Shown one piece after another: positions 26,020 through 38,906 of a stretch of DNA of 64,000 nt. Made by a program: the position numbers and the translations under genes. Numbering within the stretch: the first letter of the stretch is position 1; the number at the start of each line of letters is the position of its first letter. The notes below the pieces were generated by a model. It was given only the letters and a program-made list of their open reading frames with translations, did no database searches and was not told the DNA's origin. This DNA is from Xestospongia bergquistia. Taxonomy: Eukaryota; Porifera; Demospongiae; Haplosclerida; Petrosiidae. The stretch lies in NCBI GenBank assembly GCA_963965975.1, contig OZ014415.1, positions 7,469,557 to 7,533,556 of the forward strand, read 5' to 3'.

Positions 26020-26714
26020 ACCAATTGAGAGATAATTTATACCTTATTGTTATAACTATGTCAATAATGTAGTGATATTTTTAATGATTTATTATATAAT
26101 TAATTATATAAAAGAGTGAAATAGTGAGAATAATTGTGCTTGGTTGTAAATAAAATTCATAATTTACACAAGACCGCGTATCAGTATTCACAGTATTACA
26201 CTAGGGTATTTTGAAATTTGCATTGTTGGATTGTTATAATAATAATATCATTATAAATACACCTTCCTATACCACTGATACTTTATGTACTGAATATGTA
26301 TATGTGGCCACAAATACACTAATAGGGTGAACGCATCACAGTTTGTCATAAAAGATGTGTATATTTAATATAACAATGACTTCAAAGTCAAATAGCATCT
26401 TATAATTAAAGTCACATGATGTATATATATATATACACACTGGGGAAATCGATTGTGCAATGATGAACTATCAAGTACCTATATTCATAGCATATAGTCT
26501 ATGTCACATGCAAGAACAACTATTCTCTGTCAGCTAAATCTTGAGTGCATGACTTCAGCTATACAAACAAACTCTCACTAAAATGACTATATATAGATGG
26601 TATATGTTTATTTTATCATTGCTGATGTGAATCCATGAATTCAAATATTTGACATTATATATGTGTTTATTGCAAGCTACATATTTTCACTGAAAAAATA
26701 TTTTAATAAGCAAA
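26020..26714. other. Spacer after R4
   Basis: Copy of 16650-17371 with a shortened AT repeat at 26421-26434. No gene. Confidence 0.65.
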
Positions 26715-27055
26715 ACGAGTTCCTATGGTATTATTAAACAAAGAGGTAAAATCAAGATAAACTGTACTATTGTGTCATATTATATTCTTTATAAACAGAT
26801 GGCAAGAATATAAGCAATGTCATAATTACGTTAATAGTAATATCCAGGAGCTGTATTGGCATACCACTTGTTTTTACTCATTATCATTCTAAGTCAATAC
26901 AGCCAAATACAACACAACTCATTGGTGATGATTTCATTAATAGTGATGACAATGCATTCTTTATTAGTGATGATATATCTCTTTCATCTATAGTCATATC
27001 ATTACCTGATCCACGAACTGCAAATGTTTCCTTATTATGTGATATTAATTATTGA
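26715..27055 (+). pseudogene. Truncated R2-like pseudogene
   Basis: Copy of the R2 start: the first-exon ATG is ACG at 26715-26717. Exon 2 (from about 26800) has a deletion in the membrane segment, then matches R2 closely (the stretch encoding GIPLVFTHYHSKS and the next about 45 codons) to about 27020, where the duplication ends and a stop follows. No signature motif remains. Confidence 0.88.
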
Positions 27056-27934
27056 TAAAGATTATTATCAAGATTAAACTTGGAAATTTAGCAAAACAGC
27101 AGTGCTTTTTTAAATTGCTTTGTGTATGACTATGAATTTGATAATATTGCATGATGTAATGTTTTGGCATGATCATTAATAACTACATACATTCTTGTTT
27201 AGAGTGACATGTTATCTTGTGTCTTGGATAAATTTATGATTAAAATTGATTTACATATATGACTTTAGAGTGCAAGATCATTTGCAAGATTATTTGCAGG
27301 TTTGCTGGTTGTATCTATGTATATGTATTCTAGAATCTCGATTTAATACATATAGTGGTCGCCTACTTTTCATACTTTAACAAAATGTCAGTGACTATAC
27401 CAACTGCAAATTAATCACATCATTAAAGTATGGGGAGACTATACTAATTATTATATAACTCTACATTGTGTGCTCAAGCATTTGAGGTTCCTAGAACAGT
27501 TTATATCAATTAAGTTCTTACAAAAATATGCTCATTTTGAAATTTTGACAAAGTAGTAGGTATATACGCAATCCACAATATAATAATACTATCAGGTTAT
27601 TGTTAAACAGCAATGAGGATGCCAAGGAAAAGAATGTTATGAAATGTATTATTCTTATATGAATATTATTATAATATGAACATTAATTCTATAATATCTT
27701 AAAATTAAGATCGGTCCGTAATCTGTTGATGCGCGATCGGTGTTTTATACATACCAGCACAAGTGGTGAGTATATTGTATGTAAGCTCGATTTCTGTATT
27801 AACTGATACGATTCCCAAAGCCGTAAACTCTAAAGCATTTGAGCAAGCTGTAGATTCGTAGTTTATCAAGGTCCGTCCAATATTGTCCAGCCCAAGCAGT
27901 TAATCTAATTAGAAGCTTCCCCGCTTGACCTCCC
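27056..27934. other. Intergenic, upstream of S2
   Basis: No gene. Non-repetitive and AT-rich except for a GC-richer 27710-27930 with two GATCGGT words (27710 and 27737), likely the S2 promoter region (inference). Confidence 0.5.
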
Positions 27935-28524
27935 ATGGACCAAATTGTTATACATGGAACGACAAAAGAAACAAGTGAAACAGATGTCGCTCATGAGATC
28001 TCTGATAGGATGAAAATCTCTAAAGAACAAATAAAAGTCGAGAGAGTTGAACTGACATGTGGGTGTTGGTTTCACAAAATAACAGCTGATCGTGATATTG
28101 TTCAAACAATCTATGAAAGGAAAGATCGCCTTCCAAGAAGATGGCACCCTCGTTATTGTACCAGTTATAACAAGAAGGATGCTAAATTAGTGATATCACT
28201 TGCATATGCAAAAAGTTCAGAAAATAATGCTCTCAGCAACTTTCTAACTACAATTACTCAAGTTGGTAACCAGTACAAGGTAGAAAATTCTGATTCTACT
28301 AACAAAAATCAAAAAGTATTTTTCTATTAAAGGTCAATTATGATGTTCAAGTAATAGTTGATAAAGAAGCAGACTGCAACTATTATGTCTCATCTGATAA
28401 AGAGCCGAAACCAATCATTAAAGTTGATATCAGAGGAAACCATGATGACCTAGTTTACCCAAATCCTGATACAGTTGGAAAAATATGTGATGCAGTGAAT
28501 ACATATTGGAGAGACTACTGGTAA
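27935..28524 (+). CDS. Family S small two-domain protein S2
   Basis: Exon 1 is 27935-28279 (115 codons) and exon 2 is 28333-28524 (TAA); the intron is 53 nt in phase 0. The 178-residue product shows the N-terminal domain as QIVIHGT, DVAHEISDRMKISKEQIKVERV, WFHKITADRDIVQTIYERKDRLPRRW, and the C-terminal exon as VNYDVQVIVD..CNYYVSSD, KPIIKVDIRGN and ICDAVNTYWRDYW. It is cytosolic by appearance. Unlike the other S genes it is on the plus strand, so it lies in tandem, not divergent, with the R genes around it. Function unknown. Confidence 0.78.
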
Positions 28525-30036
28525 GATATTATCACTCATACAATTAACTTCACTTTTTGTAGCATATACTTGACAACAAGCTGTGAAACTATTACTGGAA
28601 TTAACATTTATCCACCTGGTCCAAAAAGGCTACCACCCTCATATTTTCAAAATTTGTTCACTAGTAACAAATAAATCATATATAATTATACATGCTGCTG
28701 TGTGCTATCCTTTATATCTTATGCATATAACTAAAGAGTTTTTATTATTTTTTTTTATTTTAGTACTAAGAACAAATGAAACTCAATGTTTGTCTCCTTA
28801 AGCAATTTTTTATAAAGATTAATTTTAATGCTATTTCCATGTATGCCATTAAAATTTCTAATGATATTCCTAACTATGAAATTTTATGCTGTGGAAAAAT
28901 GACTGAACAATACCAGATTTATTTAAATCTGATTGACTTGAAATGACACCTTTCTGTATCGTAAAGTTAATGATATTTATTTACATTTCTGTTCTTGGTA
29001 TGTTTTCTTATAACTATTTAATGATGCTATTTTAAAGCATCCAGATACTATATAGACTTTAGTTATGTTGATTCATATAAATTAACTAGTTATAGATTAA
29101 TATTGATTAATATTATTAATGTTCCAGGATTCAGAAAGACAGAGTGGTTTATCAATATGACCTTACAGGTGGAATGTACAGTTTTTATGACAAGTCCCTT
29201 TCTGCAGACAACCCATCTTGCCAAGCAACAGGTTTTATTATAAAATTAAGACAGAATACATTGGTGATTTGATGGGTAAGACTGATGTATCTTCTTCCTT
29301 TTTAAGAGCAAGGAACGATGACATGATTTGTAATTAGTCATGTTTTATTTGTTATGAGGATTATAGCTCTAATCATTATAAATAAACACAAACTGGAAGA
29401 AAATCTTGAATAATTGCAAAATGTCATAGTACTAGTAGAACATAAATAACCAAGAACCTAACTTCACAGAAATTATGTCATCATATTAGATATTTTGTCA
29501 AACTAAAGTATTCATAACAGTAAAAACACAATCACATAATAAAAATGAAGAGTTAACAAATGCACATAATCAATATTGATATAATACAATAAATAGCAGA
29601 AAAAGTGCATAATAGCAGATAAAGTGCATCACTGGACTGATAAAAATCCCAATAATCATGAATATATTATTATGAATAAATAATATTTACTACTACTTAC
29701 TTATTATATGCAAACTAAATAACTATAGATTTGTTAAATCATATATAATATGTATGATTAAATTAGCCAATCAATTTTTAATGATGAAAATGTACATTTG
29801 TCAAGAAAACAAACATGCATTTAAAAAATCCATGATTATGAAGTTCCCTCTAAAACTAAATGTAACAGTAACTTCAAATTAAATGACATCTGTATTATCT
29901 AAGATATAACTACCTATATTCATTCTTTCTATAAATAGATACATAAAATTTCAAAGTCTATACGTAATGTCATAATAATTGCATATTCATCTCAACGTCA
30001 GCAAGGATAGTGGAACACGGACTATAATATCTAGTT
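28525..30036. other. Intergenic with an R relic
   Basis: Apart from the R relic at 29146-29272, no gene. AT-rich, unremarkable. Confidence 0.55.
29146..29272 (+). pseudogene. Small family R relic
   Basis: Reads VYQYDLTGGMYSFYDKSLSADNPSCQATG before decaying, recognisable as the YNTTGL...C..PLSADNPSC segment of the R ectodomain. Nothing else of the gene is left nearby. Confidence 0.6.
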
Positions 30037-31904
30037 ATGGCTGGTGAAAAACACGAAGAGTCGGGTACGTTTCGCCTTTTAACATTAATAGAGTATTAAT
30101 AGAGTATGAAGAGGGTCCTATGATTCATTATTCCTGTGTATATCCTTAAAAAAGTAGATTAAACTAATAGAATTAAATCATAGTGTATTAGATGTATATA
30201 TTCTGTATTAAATTTGTGATTGACTCGTTTATGTGATTAATTTCTTCGTAGACTTAACAGAGCTCATTCAAAAGAAACCACATATTAAAGAGCAATGGTC
30301 AAGGGAATGCGATGATGAACTGTTTCTAGAACTAAGTAAGCAGATACCAAACTCTGGTTTAACACTTGCACTTAGTCTTGGATTAACAAATGCTGATGCA
30401 GAACAAATCAAACGAGACAAACATGATGAAAAAGATAGGATAATTGCAACTTTAATAAAATGGAGAGAAAAAAATGGCAGTGATGCTACCTACCAGGTAT
30501 TGATAGAAATCTTCAGTACACATGAAAATCGTAAATTGGCTGAGTTTGTAATAAATTATCTTGATGAAAATGTACCAAGAAAGCAAACATCAGGTAGATA
30601 CAATAAGTACATTATTAAAAGCTAATGAGGTACTACAACAATATTGTCCATGGTATAGCCTGTGTACTATAATTTTCTTCTAGTTTAGAGCATACTTATA
30701 GTTTTTGCTTTGTCATTGTTTATACTATCATATATTTCCTTATATGGTATTAATTTATGTTTTGATATTGCATCATCTTGCTTAGCTTGCTTTTTTGCTA
30801 CTATATAAGTAGTTGGTTCTGCTGTTGCTTTTCAGTGTATTGGCTTTTAACTAATGAAGTCTTTGTAATAAATAACAAATATGTCTACAAACAGCACAAT
30901 TATCATATCTTTCTCTCAATATAGGGACCATCAAACCATTAGTGTTCACAATTTTCGGCCTAGTTATTGCAATAATCCTTATAACCAGTGGATGTGTGGC
31001 TTTGGGATTAGCAGTGTCACCAACAAACACAACTAAACATGATCATATTGGGCAAGATCCTTTTAACAGTCCTTCATTAATAAAACTCAACTCGTCTATT
31101 TCTTTTCTCACTATACATCTAATTGAACCAACTTCTCATATCAGAGCAATGGTTTACATTGATTCCACAACACCCAGTATGAATAGTGTTTATCTACAGT
31201 CATCACCATCGCCTACTCTAACTTGTTCAGGATCTCAACTTGCTCAACCATCTCGTTGCAACTACAACTACAACGGTGCTGACATTCCCATCTATCTACT
31301 TGCTGACTTTAAGTTGATATACAAGTTGTCCATCAGAAATAATAATATGAACATAAACACAACTCCTACAAAACTTCTTCTTTTTAATAATTGGTCACAG
31401 TACCGCAATTACTTTGCATATAAATCTTATAATCCGTGTAACACATCAAAACCCCTTCAAGTTGGCAATGGAACAGCAATAAATTCAACATGGACATTCA
31501 ATATTACTGAGCCATCTTTCTATTATGTTGCTTTAGAAGTAGCATATAATGTCACAGTAACAAGTTATAATGTATCAGTTGCTGGTCAGTTGTACAACAT
31601 ATCAGGATTAGAAAGCCCTTGCAGCAAGCCACTGTCTGAAGAAAATCCACATTGTGAAGTTTTTTTATGCAATAAATTTTATTGTAATCAACATGATATG
31701 TACTTGCTGATTGACTCTAATAGTAATGTTAGTGTGACATATCACTTTATTAGTAGTAAAATTGATGGTAAGGCAGATTTACTTTGTTTTATTTTTGGTT
31801 TATTGCTACTGCTGACATTTGTATATTGTTTATGCTGGCCTTTTGTTTATTGCCTCTGGTGGCCTTTTGTTTCTGCTGCTTTCTGTTGCAAAGGACAGTT
31901 ATGA
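30037..31904 (+). CDS. Death-domain family R membrane protein (R5)
   Basis: Exons 30037-30064, 30252-30593 and 30925-31904; introns GT-AG, both phase 1; 449 residues. Residues about 12-115 form a Death domain: LTELIQKK, ELSKQIP..GLTLALSLGLTNADAEQI, then IATLIKWREKNGSDATYQVL and LAEFVINYL, with the usual Trp in helix 5. A membrane segment follows at about 127-150 (FTIFGLVIAIILITSGCVA), then the family R ectodomain (QPSRCNYNYNGADIPIYLL, EPSFYYVALEV, NISGLESPCSKPLS, NPHCEVFLCNKFYC) and a second membrane segment (LCFIFGLLLLLTFVYCLCW). If the N-terminus is cytosolic, the Death domain faces the cytosol, as expected for recruiting Death-domain adaptors. The Arg-to-Cys change in the signature (SRCNYNY) is unusual. 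Confidence 0.83.
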
Positions 31905-32162
31905 TATATAATGTTATGCTTGCATTGCATGAATAAGAATTAATATCAAAATTTATTTATCATGCTGTTTTATTATATAAGTTGGTGTATTTTGTAATCT
32001 ATCTGCTATATATATAATACCTTGTATTATTGCATAAATTCTTACATAATATATAATGATATTCCATAAATAAAAAAGTTTGGGTTCTGGAACCTGATTT
32101 CTTGTAGACATATAAAATTAGTAATGCCTGTCTTGAATGGACATGAATACATAATATAGTAT

Positions 32163-32703
32163 ATGATTTACGAGCTATTTATTTTTGCTTATATTCCATC
32201 CAATTGTCCTGTCCACCTCTTCCTCTTTAGTAATGAAACAAATTATATGAATTTCAAGAACTATGAACCTTATAAAGCAACATACACATCTTGTTCACCA
32301 GTACACTTAACAAACACAACATTTAGTACAACATTTACACTAAATGTGAGTGAGCCTTCCCTTTACTATGTTGGTATTGAGATAGTGATGGTGTAGTGTG
32401 ATCAGTAATGTGTCTGTAATCAGTATACAATATAACACAACAGGATTGGCGAGTCCAAGTGAGTGCAGTCAGCCTTACATCTTTATCAACATAACTGGTA
32501 GTGTCAAGATAACATATACTACTTCAAATGCTAATATTCATGGAAAAGATAATATTATCAGCTTTGCCTTCTCTTTATTTTTATTTATAATTTCTCTAAT
32601 AACATTAGGATCATTTTTTTTATTTCTCATTTACTATCGAGTATTAATCATAAAATACATGGAGCATTGTCCTTCAGCTAGATTAGAAATTAATTCTGAA
32701 TAA
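32163..32703 (+). pseudogene. Family R pseudogene
   Basis: Begins in the middle of the ectodomain (CPVHLFLFSNETNYMNFKNY), runs to EPSLYYVGIEI, then a small deletion gives a stop at 32394-32396 and a frame change. The rest (NVSVISIQYNTTGLASPSEC, then ITYTTSNANIHG and a membrane segment FAFSLFLFIISLITL) lacks the NPxC...C..F.C segment. No first membrane segment or start. Closest in wording to R9. Confidence 0.85.
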
Positions 32704-34484
32704 AATCAATACTAACATCATTCATAATTTTATTTGGTTTATATCTTATGTTTGTTTTTGTCTTTACTACTTAGTCTAATATCTATTTAATTTATATTTT
32801 GTTTTGATTTTAATCTGATAATTATTTTAATTATTTTTATATGATTTTGTCTATGGAAACTCCCTCTTACTAATTTTACATGATATATGGTATTATCAAA
32901 TCAATAGGTCATAAAATGACATCAGGCTCTAGTTTACACAGTCATTTAAACATATCCTGTTGACCTCTGAGAAAGAAAAGTGCAAACTAATTTTGACAAG
33001 TCTCCTTAAGTACATGTAAATATTGTTATCAAAAAACTTGGAAGACTAAGAATGAGTCTACTTATACAATATATAACTATCACTATACTGATGTATTCAA
33101 ATAAGAAACTTCAATGAGAGTGTTTATTCACCTTTATTATGTACTTCAGTTTCTACAAACAATCCGAACACACTATACTCTTATACATGAAGTAAAACAA
33201 ACTACTATTGAAGCCTACACAAAGAATTGACTGCAAGAGTAGCATATGTCAGATAACTGACTATAAGTTGATAAGCCAATGCATAACACTATACAATTAA
33301 TTGTAGAGTTACAGCATATTTGATCTAATTGCTATAATATCTTCTACACATATGCTGAATACACAAAATTCATGAGATAATACTCGATATTAGATATTTA
33401 TCAACAACTATATACTATTTTTTTCCGTTTACTTGGAGATTACAAGGCATGCACATCAGTTGCCATTAGCATTGACACAAAAAAGTTATTTTAACAACAA
33501 TATTTAGCTCACATCAGTGGATTACAATAAAATTAAGAATTCTTATGAATACTAACAATACAATTTCTTGGTATGTTGTACTTTAAATTACAAAGCAACA
33601 AATACAGCAAGTAACTCATAAATTTTTGATTCCATTATAGTATGTTAGTATGAATGTATACTGTCAATAAATGCATTATTACTTATGGAACCAAAAGAAG
33701 AAACAGGTAATGCACCTCTTGTAGCTAAAGCATACTTACAATGTGCATGTGACAAACAATCACATTATAATATATACTGATGAGTACCCAATATACATAC
33801 TCTCTAGTTCAAAACTAGTTTGTTTCCTATGTCACTGTCTAATTAATCATTTATTACTTTTCATTTGCTATTGTTTTTACCAATTCTAACTAAATAAAAG
33901 GGGAGTGGCACTAGTTAAATAAACCTTAAATTAATGAGCTGGCAAGATTTATTATTTTACTAATAGCTTTATTATTTATCATTGCCTGCTACATATATAA
34001 TTTTTAAACATAGAAACTAAGAGTCTTTTTCAACTAAGTATTAAAATATAAAAATAATATATTGATTAACAATAAAGTTCATACATCATCAATGAAAGCT
34101 GCTTATTTTATTAATAAAAGTGGTTACAATTTTCAATAGTTTTGTATTGATAAAGATTGTAGGCTCAAATGAGGCATGAAATAGGCATACTAAGCCAGCC
34201 TGATGACAGAACAATAGAGTTATTTTAAATGATAGTAACAAAATGTGTCAGCAGTGACATTATCTATAGCAAAATTTACATAAATAATATATATATACTT
34301 TATTTATATCAAAGTTTATATAAATGATATATATATATATATGCAGAATATAGGAATTGTAAATGTTATTCATGTCCTCATGTGATCAGCAGATGCTGAG
34401 CAGTACTGATAATGCAATGTCATGATATATATATGTAAATAAAAAAAATAGAAGAAAATTGCTTATTAATAAAACAGTCTCGTC
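32704..34484. other. Long intergenic region with an orphan R-type first exon
   Basis: At 33685-33706 an ATG plus seven codons ends in a phase-1 GTAATG donor, as R first exons do, but no R body follows in plus orientation before 34.7 kb. AT repeats lie near 34290-34345. Otherwise nothing recognised. Confidence 0.4.
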
Positions 34485-34571
34485 ATGGCTTCATCTGAAG
34501 AAAATGAGCTGGATTATCCATTTCCAGTACAGGCTAGAAAATCTTCCTCCCCAGTCTGCAAACAGTATGTT
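34485..34571 (+). other. Possible orphan first exon of a disrupted R gene
   Basis: ATG followed by 28 open codons (MASSEENELDYPF...) resembling R6's MASNNSEE start, then a GTAAAT donor-like site. The expected body is replaced by the reverse-transcriptase element; the downstream end of an R gene reappears at 36623. Confidence 0.35.
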
Positions 34572-34611
34572 GAAGTAAATAAATAAATGCAATCAATCTT
34601 AAGTTGTTGCT

Positions 34612-34680
34612 ATTATTATTATTATTATTATTATTATTATGTTAGCTAATATGTAAAGGTTATATTATTATTATTATAGT
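34612..34680. repeat. (ATT)n microsatellite
   Basis: ATT units at 34612-34640 and again near 34665-34680, next to the 3' side of the reverse-transcriptase element. Confidence 0.9.
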
Positions 34681-34735
34681 CCATTATTATTGTTATCATA
34701 AAGTAATATTATTGTTTTTATAAGTTCATTGGTTC

Positions 34736-36618
34736 TCATATGATACCATCCTCCGATGGTAACTGAATGGGTACTCTTGAGGCCCACATACCGGCATTGC
34801 CTCGCCATAAAGTGATGGACAGCCGTTGGAACAAATGGGAGATGGAGTGAGAGGGGGGCAAACCGAGACGATCGGCTTGAAGCTTTCCAACTTCTTTAAT
34901 TACATTAGCAGCTTCCCTGCTCCAGCCCCCAAATGACTCAACCACCAATGGGATGAAGGAGATTCCAGCTTGATGGCAATCGTTATCATGCAAGCGACGT
35001 TTACACTCCTCTGCCACAGAAATAGCATAACCTTGAGCGACAGCAGCATTATTGATGGTAAGTTGCTGGACAGGCGAGACTACAGTAACATCAAGAGCAG
35101 CAGAACGACCACGTTTCCAACAATGGAGAAAAACATCAGCAGGGCGACTACTGGAACATGGAACAAGGGAGGGGACTTCTTTCTTAGGGGCCAAGGCAGC
35201 AGACTGTGCAGCAGAAAAAATGACATCACGCAGGCTATCATGCCGACGAATCATGTCCCCATTACCTTTACAGGTAACAAGGTGATCACCCATACTGTCA
35301 GCCTCTGTGTCACAAACTAGACAAGAGGAACCTTCCTTGACCATCTGCAAGCCAAGCCAATACCTTAGGCAGGAACGAAACTCCCAATCTACCAGGTGTA
35401 GGCCAAGAGCAGAACAAGGTACAACATTCAACCAGTCACCTACATGGCAGATAGAGGAAGACAAAGCAAGAGCCCTGGAGCGAATATCTGGGGCCTCCTG
35501 AAGGAAAGATTCAAATCTGGCTTGGTCAATTATTCTACTGAGATGGCGCTGACGAACTGGAACATCTATATCCTCAATGGAAGACCAATCGGAATGATCT
35601 ACAGCTGATGTCAGAAGGAGCAGTGCATCATTGGTATGAGGAGGAGGGGGTGGACTTCGATCCAAGATCTCAGCAACAAGATGGGCAGATTTCGATACAG
35701 AACTGATGAATGCAGCTGAGGCATGAGAGGTTGCCAAACGAAAACCCAGTCTGCCAAATGAGACTGGAAGAGTTGCTTTTTTCCAAGCCCAATCTGGCAG
35801 TGGAGCACCAACAATCTCAGAGACAGAATCATGCAAAGCTCTGTCAAGATTCTGAATAGCATCCTCAATGAAGGAGGGGGGACATGTGCGCAAGATAAAA
35901 ACAAACTTGGGGAGAGACAAACAAGAGCGTAACAAGACATATTCCATCTGTGAATCATCCAACTCAGGCAGTAGGTCTAGTGCACTTTGAATCTTTTCTA
36001 CTCTCTTGCAGGCCTGTGAGGAACAGAATGTAGTTGAACCAACTGGGGCACCCAAAAGCACAAAACCATCTCAAGCAATTGGAATATCAGAGAGGAGAAG
36101 GTTCTCAGACAAATCAGCATCTGCAGGAAAAAAAAAACAAAGATTTAACTCGGTTGAGTTGGAGACCTCTCGCAGGACCATCTTCTTCAATGATGCGTAA
36201 GGCCTTTAACAGATCCTCACTAGAGCCACAAAGAGTTCCATCATCTAGATACCAGGCATTCATCTGTAGGCCAGGCACCTCCTCTGCTATTCTCTCAACA
36301 ATGGGGTGAAGGGCCAGAGCAAAGCAGAAGGGACCCAAAGGGTCACCTTGCTTTACACCACAACAACTCTTTACGGTACGCTTACCAAGGTGAAGAATGG
36401 GCTGAGAGCCATAACAGCACTCTGTCCATGCAGCCATAGAAGGAATACGAGCTCGTACTTCTTCAAACATACAATGACGATCAATTGAATTGAAGGTATT
36501 ACAAAAATCAATTTGCAAGACCCTTTTACGCCTTAAAGGAATGGTATCATCACCTAAAATAGTGTTAACCAAATGAACAATAGCTTCACAACCAACTGGA
36601 ACTCCAACACCAACTTGC
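34736..36618 (-). mobile_element. Defective non-LTR-like retroelement (reverse transcriptase plus endonuclease-like domain)
   Basis: Minus strand. The 5' part (about 36618-36114) encodes reverse transcriptase: VLQIDFCNTFNSIDR, GVKQGDPLGPFCFALALHPIV and the catalytic YLDD. After a T10 run (36127-36136 on plus) the frame shifts, and a TGA lies about 20 codons on. The remaining 441 codons (36061-34736) continue with LLGAPVG, SLPVSFGRLGFR-like, a Cys/His cluster (CLVCDTEADSMGDHLVTCKG) and RPADVFLHCWKRGRSAALDVTV, which looks like a PD-(D/E)xK restriction-like endonuclease. The N-terminus is truncated, no LTRs are seen, and no clear poly-A tail was found. It is inserted in or beside an R gene. Confidence 0.8.
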
Positions 36619-36622
36619 AAAT

Positions 36623-37024
36623 TTATACTATGTTGCCATTGAGATAGACACTGGAACAAATGTAACTAGTTATGTGTCAGTAATTCGTGTGTACTACAAC
36701 ATTACAGGACTTAAAGAGACCCAGTGAATGTCCTGAGTACCTGTCCGCTGATCATCCATCCTGCCTAATCACATTGTGTAGCTTCTTTTGTTATAGAGGT
36801 GACAAATATTTGTTAGTTAATTCTTACGGCAGTGTTGAAGTGTTCTATTCTTTCTCTACTCCTAAAATATATGGGTCGGCAAAGATGGCTGGCTTTTCAT
36901 TGGTTTACTGTTCGTTGTTGCTGCCATTATTATTGTAATGACTCTGTCTATACTTGCTTACAAAAATAAAAGATTAATACGATGTTGTAAGCACATTTTT
37001 AACTGTCAATCAAGAACAGATTAA
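36623..37024 (+). pseudogene. 3' half of a family R gene cut by the retroelement
   Basis: Starts at LYYVAIEIDTG right at the edge of the reverse-transcriptase element and continues VSVIRVYYNITGLK. A one-base insertion at about 36715 shifts frame through RPSECPEYLSADHPSCLITLCSFFC. A second shift near 36893 is needed to read the membrane segment (IGLLFVVAAIIIVMTLSILA) and tail to the TAA at 37022. Two frameshifts plus loss of the 5' half make it a pseudogene. Confidence 0.87.
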
Positions 37025-37319
37025 TTTTAATATTTGTTTGCTCATTTTGTGAAAAATATTATACGTTCATGTATAAGTAATTTTGGATAAAAATTAAATT
37101 TAATCCTTTGCTGCTCAAACTTATGTGACATTTCTAACTGCATATAGTTCTATAAAATTTTAAAACAAAACAAAGACTTAACAAGTGCGGTATCTTTAAT
37201 ATTGTGGTCATTAAAATGGCATAATTTTAGACTTGATTATATCATATAAAACCCAGATGTATCAGTCTCAATACTAAAGAAAATATATTAATCAGTAATA
37301 TATCAACATATCTATAAAC

Positions 37320-38257
37320 TTACTGATACTTGCTGAAAGATGACTTAACCACAGCAGATATTTTTTCCAAATCTTGTTGACTTGGACAGACATCAGGATG
37401 TTTTTGTATACTCATTTCCATGAGTGGTTTGAAAACTTTATTTGTACGATCATAATAGGTACGAAGACCATCCCCCACATTAACAGACAATAAAATGTCA
37501 TAGTTAAAATTGACCTGAATACAATTATAAAGTATATATTTTACAATTCCATTATAAATAGTATTATTGTAACATGACCTTTTGTACAAACTTGTTTTTA
37601 CATATACTATAATTGTATTCATTAACTTAATAATTCAAAAATATGATCATAAGTGACTGCTGTTCATATTCCAAATAAGGATATTGTTCCTCGATGCTGA
37701 AGTTAGTAAATTGTACTTATTAAATACATTTTCCATTTAGATTTCAAATATAGCTAGTCTTGTAGCTAATTTATTAATAGTGATTTTATTTAAAACCAGT
37801 GACATATATAATCTAGAGCAAAGCAAGACTTCTTGTTACATCTTTCTATATAAAAGATACACTATTGCCTTACAGGTTCTTGAGTATTTGTTAGAGATGC
37901 GAAGAATTTTTTCAATCCATCCTCATCAATTGGTGATGGTGGGGCTGGAGATACTGAGACATCCGGCCAGAAGGTCAATGTTAATGATAGGGCATTTGTC
38001 TCTTGATCTTGTAGGCTTATTACTGGATGTAAAGTCCAATGACGAGGTAGAGAATGCTTTCTTTCATGAAGCTGATGAATAATATCTTGGTCAGCAATTA
38101 TTTCATGAAACCATTCTTTGCCACGAATTATCTTTCTAACTTGAATGTTTTCTTTTTTTATCCTAAGCCTACTTGTAATTGCATGCTCCACATCTAAGTC
38201 ACTTGCCCCTCTTTTAGTTCCAGAGATATAAATTTTTCCTGACTCACTAACAGCCAT
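37320..38257 (-). CDS. Family S small two-domain protein S3
   Basis: Exon 1 is 38257-37874 (128 codons) and exon 2 is 37514-37320; the intron is 359 nt, phase 0, with GTAAGG donor and TTCAG acceptor. The 192-residue product's N-terminal domain is the clearest of the family: IYISGTKR, DLDVEHAITSRLRIKKENIQVRKI, WFHEIIADQDIIHQLHERKHSLPRHW. The C-terminal exon (VNFNYDILLSVNVGD, TYYDRTN, EMSIQKHPDVC) is diverged and lacks the IKVDIRG motif and the final YW. Head-to-head with R6, starts 650 bp apart. Confidence 0.76.
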
Positions 38258-38906
38258 TATATTGTTTTGTCAAGGAAGTCTAAAAAACAATCGGTCATAT
38301 GATCTAATTAGATATTCATTACACACTATGAATCCTTGTACTATCAAGAAAGTATAGCTACCATGTCGATAATTACTGTCAGGCTTATCATCAATAAAAT
38401 ATAATTCATTATTATCAACACTTGATATTCTTGAGTAGACCCTAGCATTATTATTATATATTGTGAGTAAAACAAAATATCAGGGGATCTAATAATGAAA
38501 ACCCACTATTACTCCTGTAAACATAATAACAGCAGATTATTCCAATTATTATGATATTTTAACTTAATATTGTTAAACTAACTATTATAATTATTATTAT
38601 AAGCATTGTTTTATAACAATATAAATTGATCAGGCTCATCCAACCAATTGGTTTACAATTTACAAGTCTATAAAATGTTTTTTGTTTATATAATGATGAT
38701 GTGTCCTACTGTCTAGAAATCTAACAGTTATTTGAGTACACAATATAACAAAATGAAGCAGTAGTGATACAGCGAATATTGTACATATCTGTACATATAC
38801 TTCAAAAGTCAAATATTATTCATACTCCTCATGTGATTGTGTCATGAATTCTCGTTAATGTGCACTGTCATGTCAAATTAGCAACTTTAGTAACTTCAAA
38901 TACATT
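38258..38906. promoter_or_regulatory. Divergent intergenic region S3/R6
   Basis: 649 bp between the start codons of S3 (minus) and R6 (plus); probably holds both promoters. No motif is certain. Part of it (38330-38460) recurs after R6 (40490-40600) and after R8 (50090-50210). Confidence 0.4.

Larger units (their letters stand above)
22893..27020. repeat. Segmental duplication block B
   Basis: Copy of 13088-17706: caspase-like exon from codon IVSEY on, spacer, R4 and the truncated start of an R2-like gene. In this block the caspase-like domain is intact. Confidence 0.9.

Noticed and set aside
35052-36309. Several plus-strand frames of 64-116 codons
   Set aside because: Antisense shadows of the minus-strand reverse-transcriptase element.
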